Assembly: GCA_003343905.1 (NCBI GenBank)
Contig: QAKI01000063.1
Location: 1 to 64,000, forward strand
Reading direction: 5' to 3'
DNA: 64,000 nucleotides
DNA from: Subdoligranulum variabile
Lineage (GTDB): Bacteria; Bacillota; Clostridia; Oscillospirales; Ruminococcaceae
The notes under the pieces were generated by a model. That model had not been told where the DNA came from, did not search any database, and was given only the letters and a program-made list of their open reading frames with translations. Of the stretch, positions 49,214 to 56,446 are shown one piece after another (positions within the stretch are counted from its first letter, which is position 1; every line of letters starts with the position of its first letter). A program made the position numbers and the translations under genes.

Positions 49214-51598
49214 TGTGGGGGAAGGGTCGTCCGCCCAGAAGGCGTTCAACTGTTCTTTGAGCTGTGCAATGCCGGAAACCGCGCGCAGATGATCCCAGTG
49301 CGGGGGCATCAGACGCCGGTTGTCCGGTGCCAAAAAGCGATCGTCGATCAGCAGCACGACGCCTTTGTCCTGCGGCGTGCGGATGACCCGCCCGGCCGCC
49401 TGCAGCACTTTGTTCATGCCGGGGTAGCGGTAGGCGTAGTCGAACCCGCAGCCACGGGTCTGCTCAAAATGGTCGCGCAGTTGTTCCTGCCGCGGGCCTA
49501 CCTGGGGCAGCCCCGGCCCGACGATGGCAACACCGATCAGGCGGTCGCCGGTCAGGTCGACGCCTTCGCTGAATACGCCGCCCAGCACCGCAAAGCCGAC
49601 GCGCGTCTGGCCGTCGGGGGTGAACTTTTCCAAAAACGCGGCGCGCTGTTCTTCGTCCATGGCGCTTTCCTGCCGCAGTGTGGGCAGGTCCGGGTAACGG
49701 GCCGTGAAGTCGTCCCACACGGCCTGTAGATAGCTGTAACTGGGGAAGAAGGCCAGATAATTCCCCGCCTTGCTTTGCGCCATACAGGCGATCAGATCGC
49801 TCACCTGCGGGATGCTGCCGTCGCGGTCTTTGTACCGGGTACTCACCTGGGCGGCGCACCACAGGCCCAGATTGCCGGGCGGGAAGAGGCTGCGCAGCGC
49901 CACGGCACGGGCGTCCGGCAGGCCGCACAGGTCCTTGTAGTAACCGGCGGGGGCCAGCGTCGCGCTGAACAGGACAGCGGCGCGCCCTTTGGCAAAATCC
50001 TCGCCCAAAAAGGCGCTGGGGTCCAGGCAGAGCATGGCGGCGCGCACCTCACTGCCGTGCGCCGACACCTGCAAAACAAAATGCTCGTCAAAGGTATCCG
50101 CCACCCGCAGCCAGGCGCGCACATCAAAGTAGAGCTGTAACAGGGCTTCGTGGGTCTCGTTGGGCTCCCGGTGTTCGTCCAGCCAGTCCTGCAGCGGCTC
50201 GCACAGGTGCGTGAGCAGGCGGTCCAGTTCTTCGGCGCGCTTTTTCTCAAAGAAAGTTTTGCCGAACCGCCCGTTTTCCTGCTCGGATTCGCAGCGGTGC
50301 CGCCATTCCAAAAACAGGTTGTTGACTTTTTGCAGGGCGTTTTTCAGGCTGCTCCTGCCGGGCCCCAGCCGCTTCTTGGCGTCCAGAAAGGCGCTTTTGC
50401 ACAGGCTGGCGCTGTGCATATCCCGCGCGCGGCCCGGCAGATTGTGCGCTTCGTCGATAAGAAAGAGATAGTCGCCCCGCACGTCAAAAAAGCGCGCCAG
50501 ATGCACAACGGGGTCAAACAGATAGTTGTAGTCGCCGACCACCACATCGCACCATAAACTCAGGTCCAGCCCCAGCTCGAACGGGCAGACCTGATGCCGC
50601 TGCGCCAGCGCCTGCAAGGCGTCGGCTGTCAGGGACGCAGTGTCCAGCCCGTCCCACAGCGCATCCTTGATGCGGTCAAAATAGCCGTTGGCATACGGGC
50701 AGGCTTCGGGGGTGCATTCGCGGACTTCCTGTAAGCAGATCTTGTCTTTGGCGGTCAGGGTGATGCTGCGCAGCGGCAGCGCCGGGGCGTGCAGGCGCAG
50801 GATGTCCAGCGCGTTTTCGGCGGCGGTGCGGGTGGTGCCGCGCGCCGTCAGGTAAAAGACAGGCCCGCCCGCCTGCAGGGCTTTCAGCGCCGGAAAAAGG
50901 ACGCTCATCGTCTTGCCGATGCCGGTCGGTGCCTGGCAAAGCAGGGCCCCGCCCTCGCAGCAGGCTTTGTAGACGGCACCGATCATCGCACGCTGCCCGG
51001 CGCGGTAGCCGTCAAACGGGAAGGTCAGCGTTTCCAGGGCCGCCTGCCGTTCCTGCCGCCACTTGGCGGCGCGTTTGGCCCAGGGCGCGTACTGCTTCAA
51101 TAGGTCCCGCACATAGGCGTCTAATTCTTCGGCGGTGTACTCCTGCACAAAACGGTATTCTTTTTCTTCGTCCACCTGGTAGTAATCCAGCCGCACCCGT
51201 ATGGGGGAGATCTCTTTCTGCCTGCTGTAGATGGCGGCATAGACCTTGGCCTGCGCCCAGTGTTCGGGGGGCTGTTCGCCTGTGATCTGTTCGGGGGCAA
51301 GCAGCGTGGTCTTGATCTCGTCAATGGTGGTTATGCCGTCCGCATCGGTAAAGATGCCGTCGGCCCGGCCTTCCAGCGTATAATCCACCCCGTCGCAGCC
51401 ATACTGTTGGGTAAGGGGAACTTCCGCCGTATAATCGGCAAATTCTTTCAGCGCGGCGCGCTGTAGCCTGCGGTGCAGGCGGGCGCCTTCGTTGGCGCGG
51501 TCAAAGCCGGTAAAGCGGCTGTCGATGCTGCCGGTGCGCAGCAAAAACTCGACCAATCGCCGGATCGGCAGGATGCAGGCCAGGGATTCCGGCTGCAT
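49208..51598 (-). CDS. PD-(D/E)XK nuclease fused to XPD/DinG-type helicase
   Basis: Protein of 796 aa. The N-terminal 150 residues look like a Cas4/RecB-type nuclease: GRADGIFTDADGITTIDEIKTT gives the Asp and Glu-x-Lys metal site, in two pieces. The rest is an SF2 iron-sulfur helicase: Walker A CQAPTGIGKTMS near residue 236, cluster cysteines in CLQEVRECTPEACPY and QVCPFE, DEAH box FLIDEAHNLPGRA near residue 385, and late motif RVIRTPQDKGVVLLIDDR. ATG at 51598 follows AAAGGAG by nine bases. Such fusions probably process damaged or branched DNA. Confidence 0.9.
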   Translation of the reverse strand: MQPESLACILPIRRLVEFLLRTGSIDSRFTGFDRANEGARLHRRLQRAALKEFADYTAEVPLTQQYGCDGVDYTLEGRADGIFTDADGITTIDEIKTTLLAPEQITGEQPPEHWAQAKVYAAIYSRQKEISPIRVRLDYYQVDEEKEYRFVQEYTAEELDAYVRDLLKQYAPWAKRAAKWRQERQAALETLTFPFDGYRAGQRAMIGAVYKACCEGGALLCQAPTGIGKTMSVLFPALKALQAGGPVFYLTARGTTRTAAENALDILRLHAPALPLRSITLTAKDKICLQEVRECTPEACPYANGYFDRIKDALWDGLDTASLTADALQALAQRHQVCPFELGLDLSLWCDVVVGDYNYLFDPVVHLARFFDVRGDYLFLIDEAHNLPGRARDMHSASLCKSAFLDAKKRLGPGRSSLKNALQKVNNLFLEWRHRCESEQENGRFGKTFFEKKRAEELDRLLTHLCEPLQDWLDEHREPNETHEALLQLYFDVRAWLRVADTFDEHFVLQVSAHGSEVRAAMLCLDPSAFLGEDFAKGRAAVLFSATLAPAGYYKDLCGLPDARAVALRSLFPPGNLGLWCAAQVSTRYKDRDGSIPQVSDLIACMAQSKAGNYLAFFPSYSYLQAVWDDFTARYPDLPTLRQESAMDEEQRAAFLEKFTPDGQTRVGFAVLGGVFSEGVDLTGDRLIGVAIVGPGLPQVGPRQEQLRDHFEQTRGCGFDYAYRYPGMNKVLQAAGRVIRTPQDKGVVLLIDDRFLAPDNRRLMPPHWDHLRAVSGIAQLKEQLNAFWADDPSPTK

Positions 51599-51641
51599 GG
51601 CGTTCAACTCCTTTGCGGGAACAGGACCCCGGCGCGTTCAT

Positions 51642-52208
51642 TTAATAGGTATGGTCGCAGACCTGGGCGATCTTTTCCCGCAGGGCCACAAAGTCGCCAA
51701 ATACAGCGGGTTTGTTGGCGGGGTAGCGCAGCAGGGCGGCCGGGTGATAGGTAGCCATAAAAAGCGTCCCGCGCTTGTCATAAAAACGGCCGTGATCCCG
51801 GGAAATGGCGAACCGGGGGTCGATCATCTGCTGGGCGGCAATGCGGCCCAGGCATACGACGATCTTGGGGTGCAGCAACTGGAACTGCTGGCGCAGCCAG
51901 GGCAGGCAGGCGGAGGCTTCCTCCGGCAGGGGATCGCGGTTCTGGGGCGGGCGGCATTTGACGATGTTGGCAATGTAGACGTTTTTCTCCCGGTCCAGGT
52001 CCACCGCTTCCAGGTAATGGTCCAGCAGTTGGCCGCTGCGCCCCACAAAAGGCATGCCCTGGGCGTCCTCGTTCGCGCCGGGGCCTTCGCCCACGAACAG
52101 CACTTCGGCATCCGGCACGCCCTGGCCGAATACAACATGGGTGCGGGACTCGCACAGGCCGCAGCGGCGGCAGGCAAGACATTCCTGCTGTAAGGTTTGC
52201 AGATCCAA
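51642..52208 (-). CDS. Uracil-DNA glycosylase, family 4
   Basis: Removes uracil from DNA; 188 aa. Four N-terminal cysteines (CLACRRCGLC) and two later ones (KCRPP, SACLPWL) fit the 4Fe-4S cluster of family 4. The active-site motif is GEGPGANEDAQG near residue 40, and the second is YHPAALLR near residue 155. The start is TTG at 52208, chosen because AGAGGTG lies six bases upstream; a TTG at 52235 has no site. It lies 43 bases ahead of the nuclease-helicase gene on the same strand. Confidence 0.92.
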   Translation of the reverse strand: MDLQTLQQECLACRRCGLCESRTHVVFGQGVPDAEVLFVGEGPGANEDAQGMPFVGRSGQLLDHYLEAVDLDREKNVYIANIVKCRPPQNRDPLPEEASACLPWLRQQFQLLHPKIVVCLGRIAAQQMIDPRFAISRDHGRFYDKRGTLFMATYHPAALLRYPANKPAVFGDFVALREKIAQVCDHTY

Positions 52209-52250
52209 ATGAAACACCTCTAAATCAAGAATCAAAATGGGGGACTGACG

Positions 52251-52838
52251 ATGGAATGGGAATGGATGATGCGAATTTTATGCCTGCTGGCAGGCGTTCT
52301 GTTCGGCAGTTCCGGGTATTGGGCGCGGGGGCTGGTCCACCATATCCCGGCCGGTGGGGAAAACCGCCTTCCGCACCGGGCGAATAACACATCCCGGGCG
52401 GCGCCCCTTGTGACCGACACGCTGAAAACGGCGCTGGCCTGCGGGCTCTGCTACGGGTTCCTGGCACCGGAACTGAAAGAAGAAGCCATTCTGTATGCGG
52501 GGGCCGGCGTGGTGCTTGGGCATCTGGTCGCCGAATGGAAAAAGGGGACAGCGGCACGCCTGGCTGCCGTTGTCTGCACCTGGATCGTGCTGTACCTGCC
52601 CATCACCGGGGTGGTCTGCACGCTGGCGGGCCTGACGGTGGCGCTGGGCACCGGGCGGTCCCACTGGGGGATGGCACTGGTCCCGGCACTGGCGATTCCA
52701 GTGGCCTGGCTGCAATTCGGCTGGCAGAGCAGCCTGTTTATGCTGGCAGCCTTTCTGCTGCTTGCCGTGCGTGGCAAAACCGCGCCTTCCGGGAAAGATG
52801 CCGAAAAAGATCCGGCTCCGCAATATAAGAAAATATAA
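52251..52838 (+). CDS. PlsY-like membrane protein (divergent)
   Basis: Membrane protein of 195 aa with five to six helices. The layout resembles the glycerol-3-phosphate acyltransferase PlsY (short GSSGYWARGLVHH near the position of the PlsY GSIPFGYL motif, and AGVVLGHLVAEWKKG near the position of its GHxxPVFLKFKGGKG motif). The catalytic serine/arginine and Gly-rich loops are not intact, so it may be a non-catalytic relative. The start may be 52251 or the ATG pair at 52266. Followed by a T-poor intergenic region. Confidence 0.55.
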   Translation: MEWEWMMRILCLLAGVLFGSSGYWARGLVHHIPAGGENRLPHRANNTSRAAPLVTDTLKTALACGLCYGFLAPELKEEAILYAGAGVVLGHLVAEWKKGTAARLAAVVCTWIVLYLPITGVVCTLAGLTVALGTGRSHWGMALVPALAIPVAWLQFGWQSSLFMLAAFLLLAVRGKTAPSGKDAEKDPAPQYKKI

Positions 52839-52951
52839 GGAACACCCCTATCATACCACGGCATCCGGCATTTTGCAACGCAAGAAAAACTCGTTCTATC
52901 GGCAAAGAATCAAAAAGTTATAAAAAAACAGAAAAAATTTGGAAAAACCCC

Positions 52952-52980
52952 TTGACAGTTGCGCTTTGTTTGGCTATAAT
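52952..52980 (+). promoter_or_regulatory. Consensus promoter of the tRNA cluster
   Basis: TTGACA (52952-52957), 17-base spacer, TATAAT (52975-52980), both perfect, 42 bases before tRNA-Asp. An A-rich tract precedes it, as in strong stable-RNA promoters. Confidence 0.9.
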
Positions 52981-53022
52981 AATTGACGTTGCAGCCGCCA
53001 CGGCGGGCAACAAGCTGGGTAT

Positions 53023-53099
53023 GGCCCGGTAGTTCAGTTGGTTAGAACGCTAGCCTGTCACGCTAGAGGTCGTCAGTTCGAGCCTGATTCGGGTCGCCA
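53023..53099 (+). tRNA. tRNA-Asp (GTC)
   Basis: 77 bases including encoded CCA. The acceptor arm GGCCCGG pairs with TCGGGTC using two G-T pairs; the anticodon loop is CTGTCAC with anticodon GTC; the T arm has GTTCGAG. Confidence 0.95.
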
Positions 53100-53102
53100 T
53101 TT

Positions 53103-53178
<76 letters not shown>

Positions 53179-53183
53179 GCGCG

Positions 53184-53217
53184 ACGCCCACAGCGTACTT
53201 CGCACTGTGGGCGTTTT
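53184..53217 (+). terminator. Terminator-like hairpin between two tRNA genes
   Basis: Ten-bp stem ACGCCCACAG (53184-53193) and CTGTGGGCGT (53205-53214) followed by TTT. It ends only five bases before tRNA-Trp, which has no promoter of its own that I can see. Confidence 0.65.
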
Positions 53218-53221
53218 ATAT

Positions 53222-53297
53222 AGGGGCATAGCTCAGTTGGTAGAGCAGCGGTCTCCAAAACCGCGTGCCGAGGGTTCGAATCCTTCTACCCCTGCCA
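53222..53297 (+). tRNA. tRNA-Trp (CCA)
   Basis: 76 bases including encoded CCA. The anticodon loop is CTCCAAA with anticodon CCA. The acceptor AGGGGCA faces TACCCCT, leaving one C-A mismatch at the sixth pair. D and T loops are normal. Confidence 0.92.
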
Positions 53298-53370
53298 CCT
53301 CTACCCGGAAACGTCGTTGTTTTGCCGCAAGGATTGCTTGTGACGGAGTTCTCGATGTTTCGCCGGTAAG

Positions 53371-53405
53371 AAAGCTCGCGGATTTTCCGCGGGCTTTTTC
53401 TTTTA
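53371..53405 (+). terminator. Terminator of the tRNA cluster
   Basis: Stem GCTCGCGGA (53374-53382) with TCCGCGGGC (53386-53394), then TTTTTCTTTT. It marks the end of recognisable host sequence. Confidence 0.8.
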
Positions 53406-53410
53406 TACAA

Positions 53411-53456
53411 AAAAATCCCCCGGGGGACTGGAATGGACCAGCCCTCCGGGGGATTG
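53411..53456 (-). terminator. Terminator of the prophage lysis genes
   Basis: AATCCCCCGG (53414-53423) pairs with CCGGGGGATT (53446-53455). An inner CTGG/CCAG stem extends it. On the minus strand it is followed by a T-run, and it faces the tRNA terminator. Confidence 0.85.
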
Positions 53457-53464
53457 CTATGTAA

Positions 53465-53707
53465 TTACTTGTCGTCCACGCTGTCGGGGATTCCGTCCCC
53501 GTCAGCGTCCGGGAGTTCCGGCAGGCCCGCCACGCTGGTCAGCATCGACAGGACACCGGCCAACGCGGCGGCGCTCCCCACCATGACCCAGTTGACGTCA
53601 CCGAGCACGGCAGCGGTTCCGATGGTTGCCACCGCCGTCTGCGCCACAGTCTTGACGGCGCGAATGCCCGCCGCGTGCAGCCACATACAGATTTTTTTCT
53701 TGCTCAT
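53465..53707 (-). CDS. Phage holin, r1t-like
   Basis: 80 aa. Two hydrophobic helices (about 13-33 and 40-58) surround a short turn with GDVNWV, and the acidic tail PDADGDGIPDSVDDK resembles a calcium-binding thrombospondin-type repeat. Sequence around TVAQTAVATIGTAAVLGDV matches r1t-type holins that let the endolysin reach the wall. ATG at 53707 follows GGAGG. It is the last gene of the lysis module. Confidence 0.85.
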   Translation of the reverse strand: MSKKKICMWLHAAGIRAVKTVAQTAVATIGTAAVLGDVNWVMVGSAAALAGVLSMLTSVAGLPELPDADGDGIPDSVDDK

Positions 53708-53802
53708 AATGCACCTCCATGTGCAACTCAATTTCAAAAGTTATGTTTTAACCGGTCTTTTTACGGGTAAACTTCACTTTTCGGTTCCAAAAACTTGAAT
53801 TC

Positions 53803-53835
53803 GCTAGCAACTTGCTAGTAACTTGCTAGTAATTT
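53803..53835 (-). repeat. Three tandem 11-base repeats
   Basis: GCTAGCAACTT, GCTAGTAACTT and GCTAGTAATTT follow one another without gaps in the 160-base non-coding gap between the two holin-like genes. Confidence 0.85.
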
Positions 53836-53868
53836 GCGCATTGTTGCTACGAAATCACACGCGTGCGA

Positions 53869-54180
53869 TCATTCCCCGCCGCTGCGGATATGTAGCTTCC
53901 GGCAGCGATCCATGATGTCGTGGGTGCTGCGGTCGCCGTCTCCCAGGTCCACATAGGCGGTATAGTAGTTTTCAAGATTATCCAGCCCATAGGGCGGGAT
54001 GTCCCCCTCCTTGATGTAGTGCAGCCCCAGGTCGATGATCTGCCCCCGCAGCAGGCTCTTGACGCCCTCGGTCAGCGCCTTGTCCATCTTATGGCTGCGG
54101 GCCAGCTTTGCAGCCGCCCACCCGCAGAAAGCAGTGACAAGGGGAAGTGCCGCCGCCAAGAGGTCGGATATGTGTTCCAT
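53869..54180 (-). CDS. Phage holin-like membrane protein
   Basis: 103 aa. One N-terminal hydrophobic helix (about 6-24) is followed by a soluble part, SHKMDKALTEGVKSLLRGQI and GLDNLENYYTAYVDLGDGD, typical of small membrane proteins next to phage endolysins. ATG at 54180 follows AAGGGATG by eight bases. An ATG at 54189 overlaps the endolysin stop and has no room for a ribosome site. Probably helps lysis; a direct pore role is not shown. Confidence 0.75.
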   Translation of the reverse strand: MEHISDLLAAALPLVTAFCGWAAAKLARSHKMDKALTEGVKSLLRGQIIDLGLHYIKEGDIPPYGLDNLENYYTAYVDLGDGDRSTHDIMDRCRKLHIRSGGE

Positions 54181-54185
54181 CGGTC

Positions 54186-55412
54186 TCATCCCTTCACATA
54201 CTCGGCATGATATGCTTTATCGCCGTCCAGACCATGCTTGTGTGCTACGGCGTAAAAATCCATGGCCGCCTCTGTGGTAAGCACGGTTGCATCGATGCTG
54301 ATTCGTTGGGTTACGTTCTCGGCATGATATGCTTTATCGTTGTCCAAACCATGCTTTTTGGCGGCCATGTAAAACTCCATCGCCACGGAAACAGGTACCT
54401 CAACCGGGTCAAGCCAGACGCGTTGCATATCAGAATTGCCAGAAAGCTGGTCATACTGCGTCAGGTTGTGCTTGTCAACCCGGGCCAGCAGGGTTTCGGT
54501 ATACGTCGGGCTGGTGGCCCATCCATCTTCCCGGATAAGGCGGCATGCCTCCCGGATGTCCGTGCAGCCCACCAAATTGGCGTACCGCTCCATCGTCGTG
54601 AGCTTGCTCAAGTAGTCCTCTACGCAAGCCACCATAGTATCGTAAGCCCGGAAAACCGCGCTCACAGTGATATACTTGCTGCCGTCCCATTCCCGGGTCT
54701 GCTTGGTGTATGTTTTTCCGGTCCACCCACCGCTGGCCTTGATGCCAAACAGGTTATTGGCATTGACCGCCAGCTCACTTGTGCCGTAGGCGCTCTCTAC
54801 ACACGCCTGAGCAATGCACAGGCTGGGGAGAATCCCCGCCGCGATACAGCGCTGCTGGCACTTCTCGACCATAACATCGACGAACTGCTGCGGGTCCGCT
54901 TCCTGGGCCTGCAAGCGTGCGGTCACCTGCTGGGCGATGTAAGGGATCTTGCTCAGCAGGTACGGCCCAGGGCACTGGGTTGCCGCAAACATCCGGTGCA
55001 GCGTCAGGCTGCCATTCTGGTCACCGGTGTATTCCAGCTGGGCCATACCGTTGCGCTGGCAAATGTCCACACACAGGTCAATCAGTGCTGCAATGCTGGC
55101 ATCGCTGACGTGCCAGTCCGGGGCGCCGCCGTCGTTGGCAACTTCAATCGTCACCGCCTGGTGGTCGTTCCACGGGCTGGAACTGCACCAACTGCGGTCG
55201 CTTTCGGGGCAATACAGTCCGATACCGCCCTTCTGGTCGATTGCGTAGTTGGCGCTCATTTGCCGCCCCGGATTAGCTACCAGCGTTCCGAACTGTTCCA
55301 GCGTGAGAGAACCCGCCATGTGATGAATCGTAATTTTCCTGATCGGCTGGTTCCGCGGGCTGTTTCGATTCGGACTGATCTGCGTATAGCTTACCAACGC
55401 GCTGTTACTCAT
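54186..55412 (-). CDS. Phage endolysin: amidase plus glucosaminidase
   Basis: 408 aa with two catalytic domains. Amidase_2 (about 20-160) has zinc histidines in ITIHHMAG and TLHRMFAATQCPG. A glucosaminidase/LYZ2 domain (about 172-330) has VESAYGTSELAVNANNLFGIK with the catalytic Glu. The C-terminal 75 residues hold two 25-residue repeats (AMEFYMAAKKHGLDNDKAY and AMDFYAVAHKHGLDGDKAY), probably wall-binding. Its ATG overlaps the end of a 24-codon ORF by eight bases. There is no signal peptide, so it needs the holin. Confidence 0.92.
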   Translation of the reverse strand: MSNSALVSYTQISPNRNSPRNQPIRKITIHHMAGSLTLEQFGTLVANPGRQMSANYAIDQKGGIGLYCPESDRSWCSSSPWNDHQAVTIEVANDGGAPDWHVSDASIAALIDLCVDICQRNGMAQLEYTGDQNGSLTLHRMFAATQCPGPYLLSKIPYIAQQVTARLQAQEADPQQFVDVMVEKCQQRCIAAGILPSLCIAQACVESAYGTSELAVNANNLFGIKASGGWTGKTYTKQTREWDGSKYITVSAVFRAYDTMVACVEDYLSKLTTMERYANLVGCTDIREACRLIREDGWATSPTYTETLLARVDKHNLTQYDQLSGNSDMQRVWLDPVEVPVSVAMEFYMAAKKHGLDNDKAYHAENVTQRISIDATVLTTEAAMDFYAVAHKHGLDGDKAYHAEYVKG

Positions 55413-55479
55413 CGTCCTCGCCCCCCTTTCCGTTGGTCAGTTCTTCTTCCGTTTCAGGTGTTAATTTAAGTTCTTCCAT
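55405..55479 (-). CDS. 24-codon acidic phage microprotein
   Basis: A tiny reading frame starting MEELKLTPETEEELTNG and ending GGEDDE. AAAGGAG lies six bases before the ATG at 55479; a second ATG at 55482 is directly before it. The TAA at 55405 overlaps the endolysin start (ATGAGTAA), a layout typical of coupled translation. It may be a true small protein of the XkdX-like class between baseplate and lysis genes, or a leader that loads ribosomes for the endolysin. Confidence 0.55.
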   Translation of the reverse strand: MEELKLTPETEEELTNGKGGEDDE

Positions 55480-55498
55480 CATAATCTCCTTTAGCTTT

Positions 55499-55930
55499 TT
55501 ACGCTGTCCGCTCCCACATGTAATAAGATTTGTAGGGCGGCATGTTGTTGTGTGGTTTACCCTCACCGGCATAATCAATGCCGCTGCCGCCAACGTAGTC
55601 AATACCTCCACCAGAGACAATGTCCCAGCTATCACCCTTAAATCCGCCAAGGCCAGTATAATTACCCGTTCCCCAGCCGTTATTCCTTAGTGCCCATCCT
55701 ACCCAGTTATGTACATGGCGGGCACCTTCCGGACCAGTCAATGCGTGCGCTTCTTCGCCGCCTGTGCTGCCGATGGCGTACTTATCGCCTGCCGCCAACA
55801 AGAAGCAGTCTTTGATTTGCTGCCAGGTCGTCCCCGGCCATCTCTCGGCTGGTGGTGTGGGGCTGGATGTAGTCAGCACGTCGCCCACCGCGTAAGGGCA
55901 GCGCGCAGCGTCGGGGTTGCTTACGATCAT
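55499..55930 (-). CDS. Phage collar-type tail protein, copy 3
   Basis: 143 aa. It has the tail-collar pattern: ERWPGTTWQQIKDCFLLAAG, then GSTGGEEAHALTGPE, a variable glycine-rich middle, and GKPHNNMPPYKSYYMWERTA at the end. Such domains occur at baseplates and tail tips and bind receptors or other fibre parts. ATG at 55930 follows AGGGGGTG. Its middle (residues about 80-120) differs wholly from the other two copies. Confidence 0.85.
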   Translation of the reverse strand: MIVSNPDAARCPYAVGDVLTTSSPTPPAERWPGTTWQQIKDCFLLAAGDKYAIGSTGGEEAHALTGPEGARHVHNWVGWALRNNGWGTGNYTGLGGFKGDSWDIVSGGGIDYVGGSGIDYAGEGKPHNNMPPYKSYYMWERTA

Positions 55931-55952
55931 GCAGCGCACCCCCTCTCGGGGA

Positions 55953-56348
55953 TCAGGCTGTCCGACGCCAGATGTACACCGCGCGATAGGGCGGCAGGTT
56001 GTTGTGCGGCTGACCGCCGCCCGTGGACCGTGTCATCATATCCGTGTTGTCGATTTTGTCGTAAGGACGGGTTGGCGCAAATTGCGAGGAAGGCCCATCC
56101 TGATACGCATACGACCACCCGTGGAGCTGATGCTGATGGGGCGGAATCTCTGGCACAGTGAGAGTATGCTGTGCCTCGCCGCCCTCGCTGCCCACGGGGT
56201 AGGTATCGCTGGCCCCCATCAGCATCCGGCCCTGCAGGCGTTCCCAGCTTGTGCCGGGCCAACTCGTAGCCGGATGCGTCGGGTTCTCTGTCTGCAAGTA
56301 ATCGCCTACACGGTACGGGCATAGAGAGGCCATGTTTTTCGCAATCAT
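55953..56348 (-). CDS. Phage collar-type tail protein, copy 2
   Basis: 131 aa of the same family: TSWPGTSWERLQGRMLMGAS, GSEGGEAQHTLTVPEIPPHQ, then GGQPHNNLPPYRAVYIWRRTA at the end. The shared frame with its neighbours and the different middle point to duplication followed by divergence. ATG at 56348 is preceded by GGCGGTG, a weak site; initiation may depend on ribosomes from the tiny ORF upstream. Confidence 0.85.
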   Translation of the reverse strand: MIAKNMASLCPYRVGDYLQTENPTHPATSWPGTSWERLQGRMLMGASDTYPVGSEGGEAQHTLTVPEIPPHQHQLHGWSYAYQDGPSSQFAPTRPYDKIDNTDMMTRSTGGGQPHNNLPPYRAVYIWRRTA

Positions 56349-56387
56349 GCGTAACACCGCCTTTCGGCGATATGCACAATCTGGGGC

Positions 56388-56429
56388 TTAGGGAGCCCCC
56401 CCCCCGTTAAAATAACGCCTATTCGTCAT
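56388..56429 (-). CDS. 13-codon ORF containing a G10 tract
   Basis: AAGGAGG (56439-56445) is followed at good distance by ATG (56427-56429) and a frame that reads MTNRRYFNGGGAP before TAA. Ten G in a row encode the glycines. The frame equals that of the next collar gene, which starts 13 codons after the TAA. It may be the remnant of a longer N-terminus or a translated leader. Confidence 0.35.
   Translation of the reverse strand: MTNRRYFNGGGAP
56396..56405 (-). repeat. Homopolymer of ten G (minus strand)
   Basis: A G10 run (C10 on the plus strand) in the short gap between collar copies 1 and 2. Runs of this length change length easily during replication. Confidence 0.9.
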
Positions 56430-56446
56430 TTTGTACAACCTCCTTA

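Noticed and set aside
53298..53370. A fourth tRNA after tRNA-Trp
   Set aside because: No cloverleaf can be folded; the stretch leads only to the cluster terminator.
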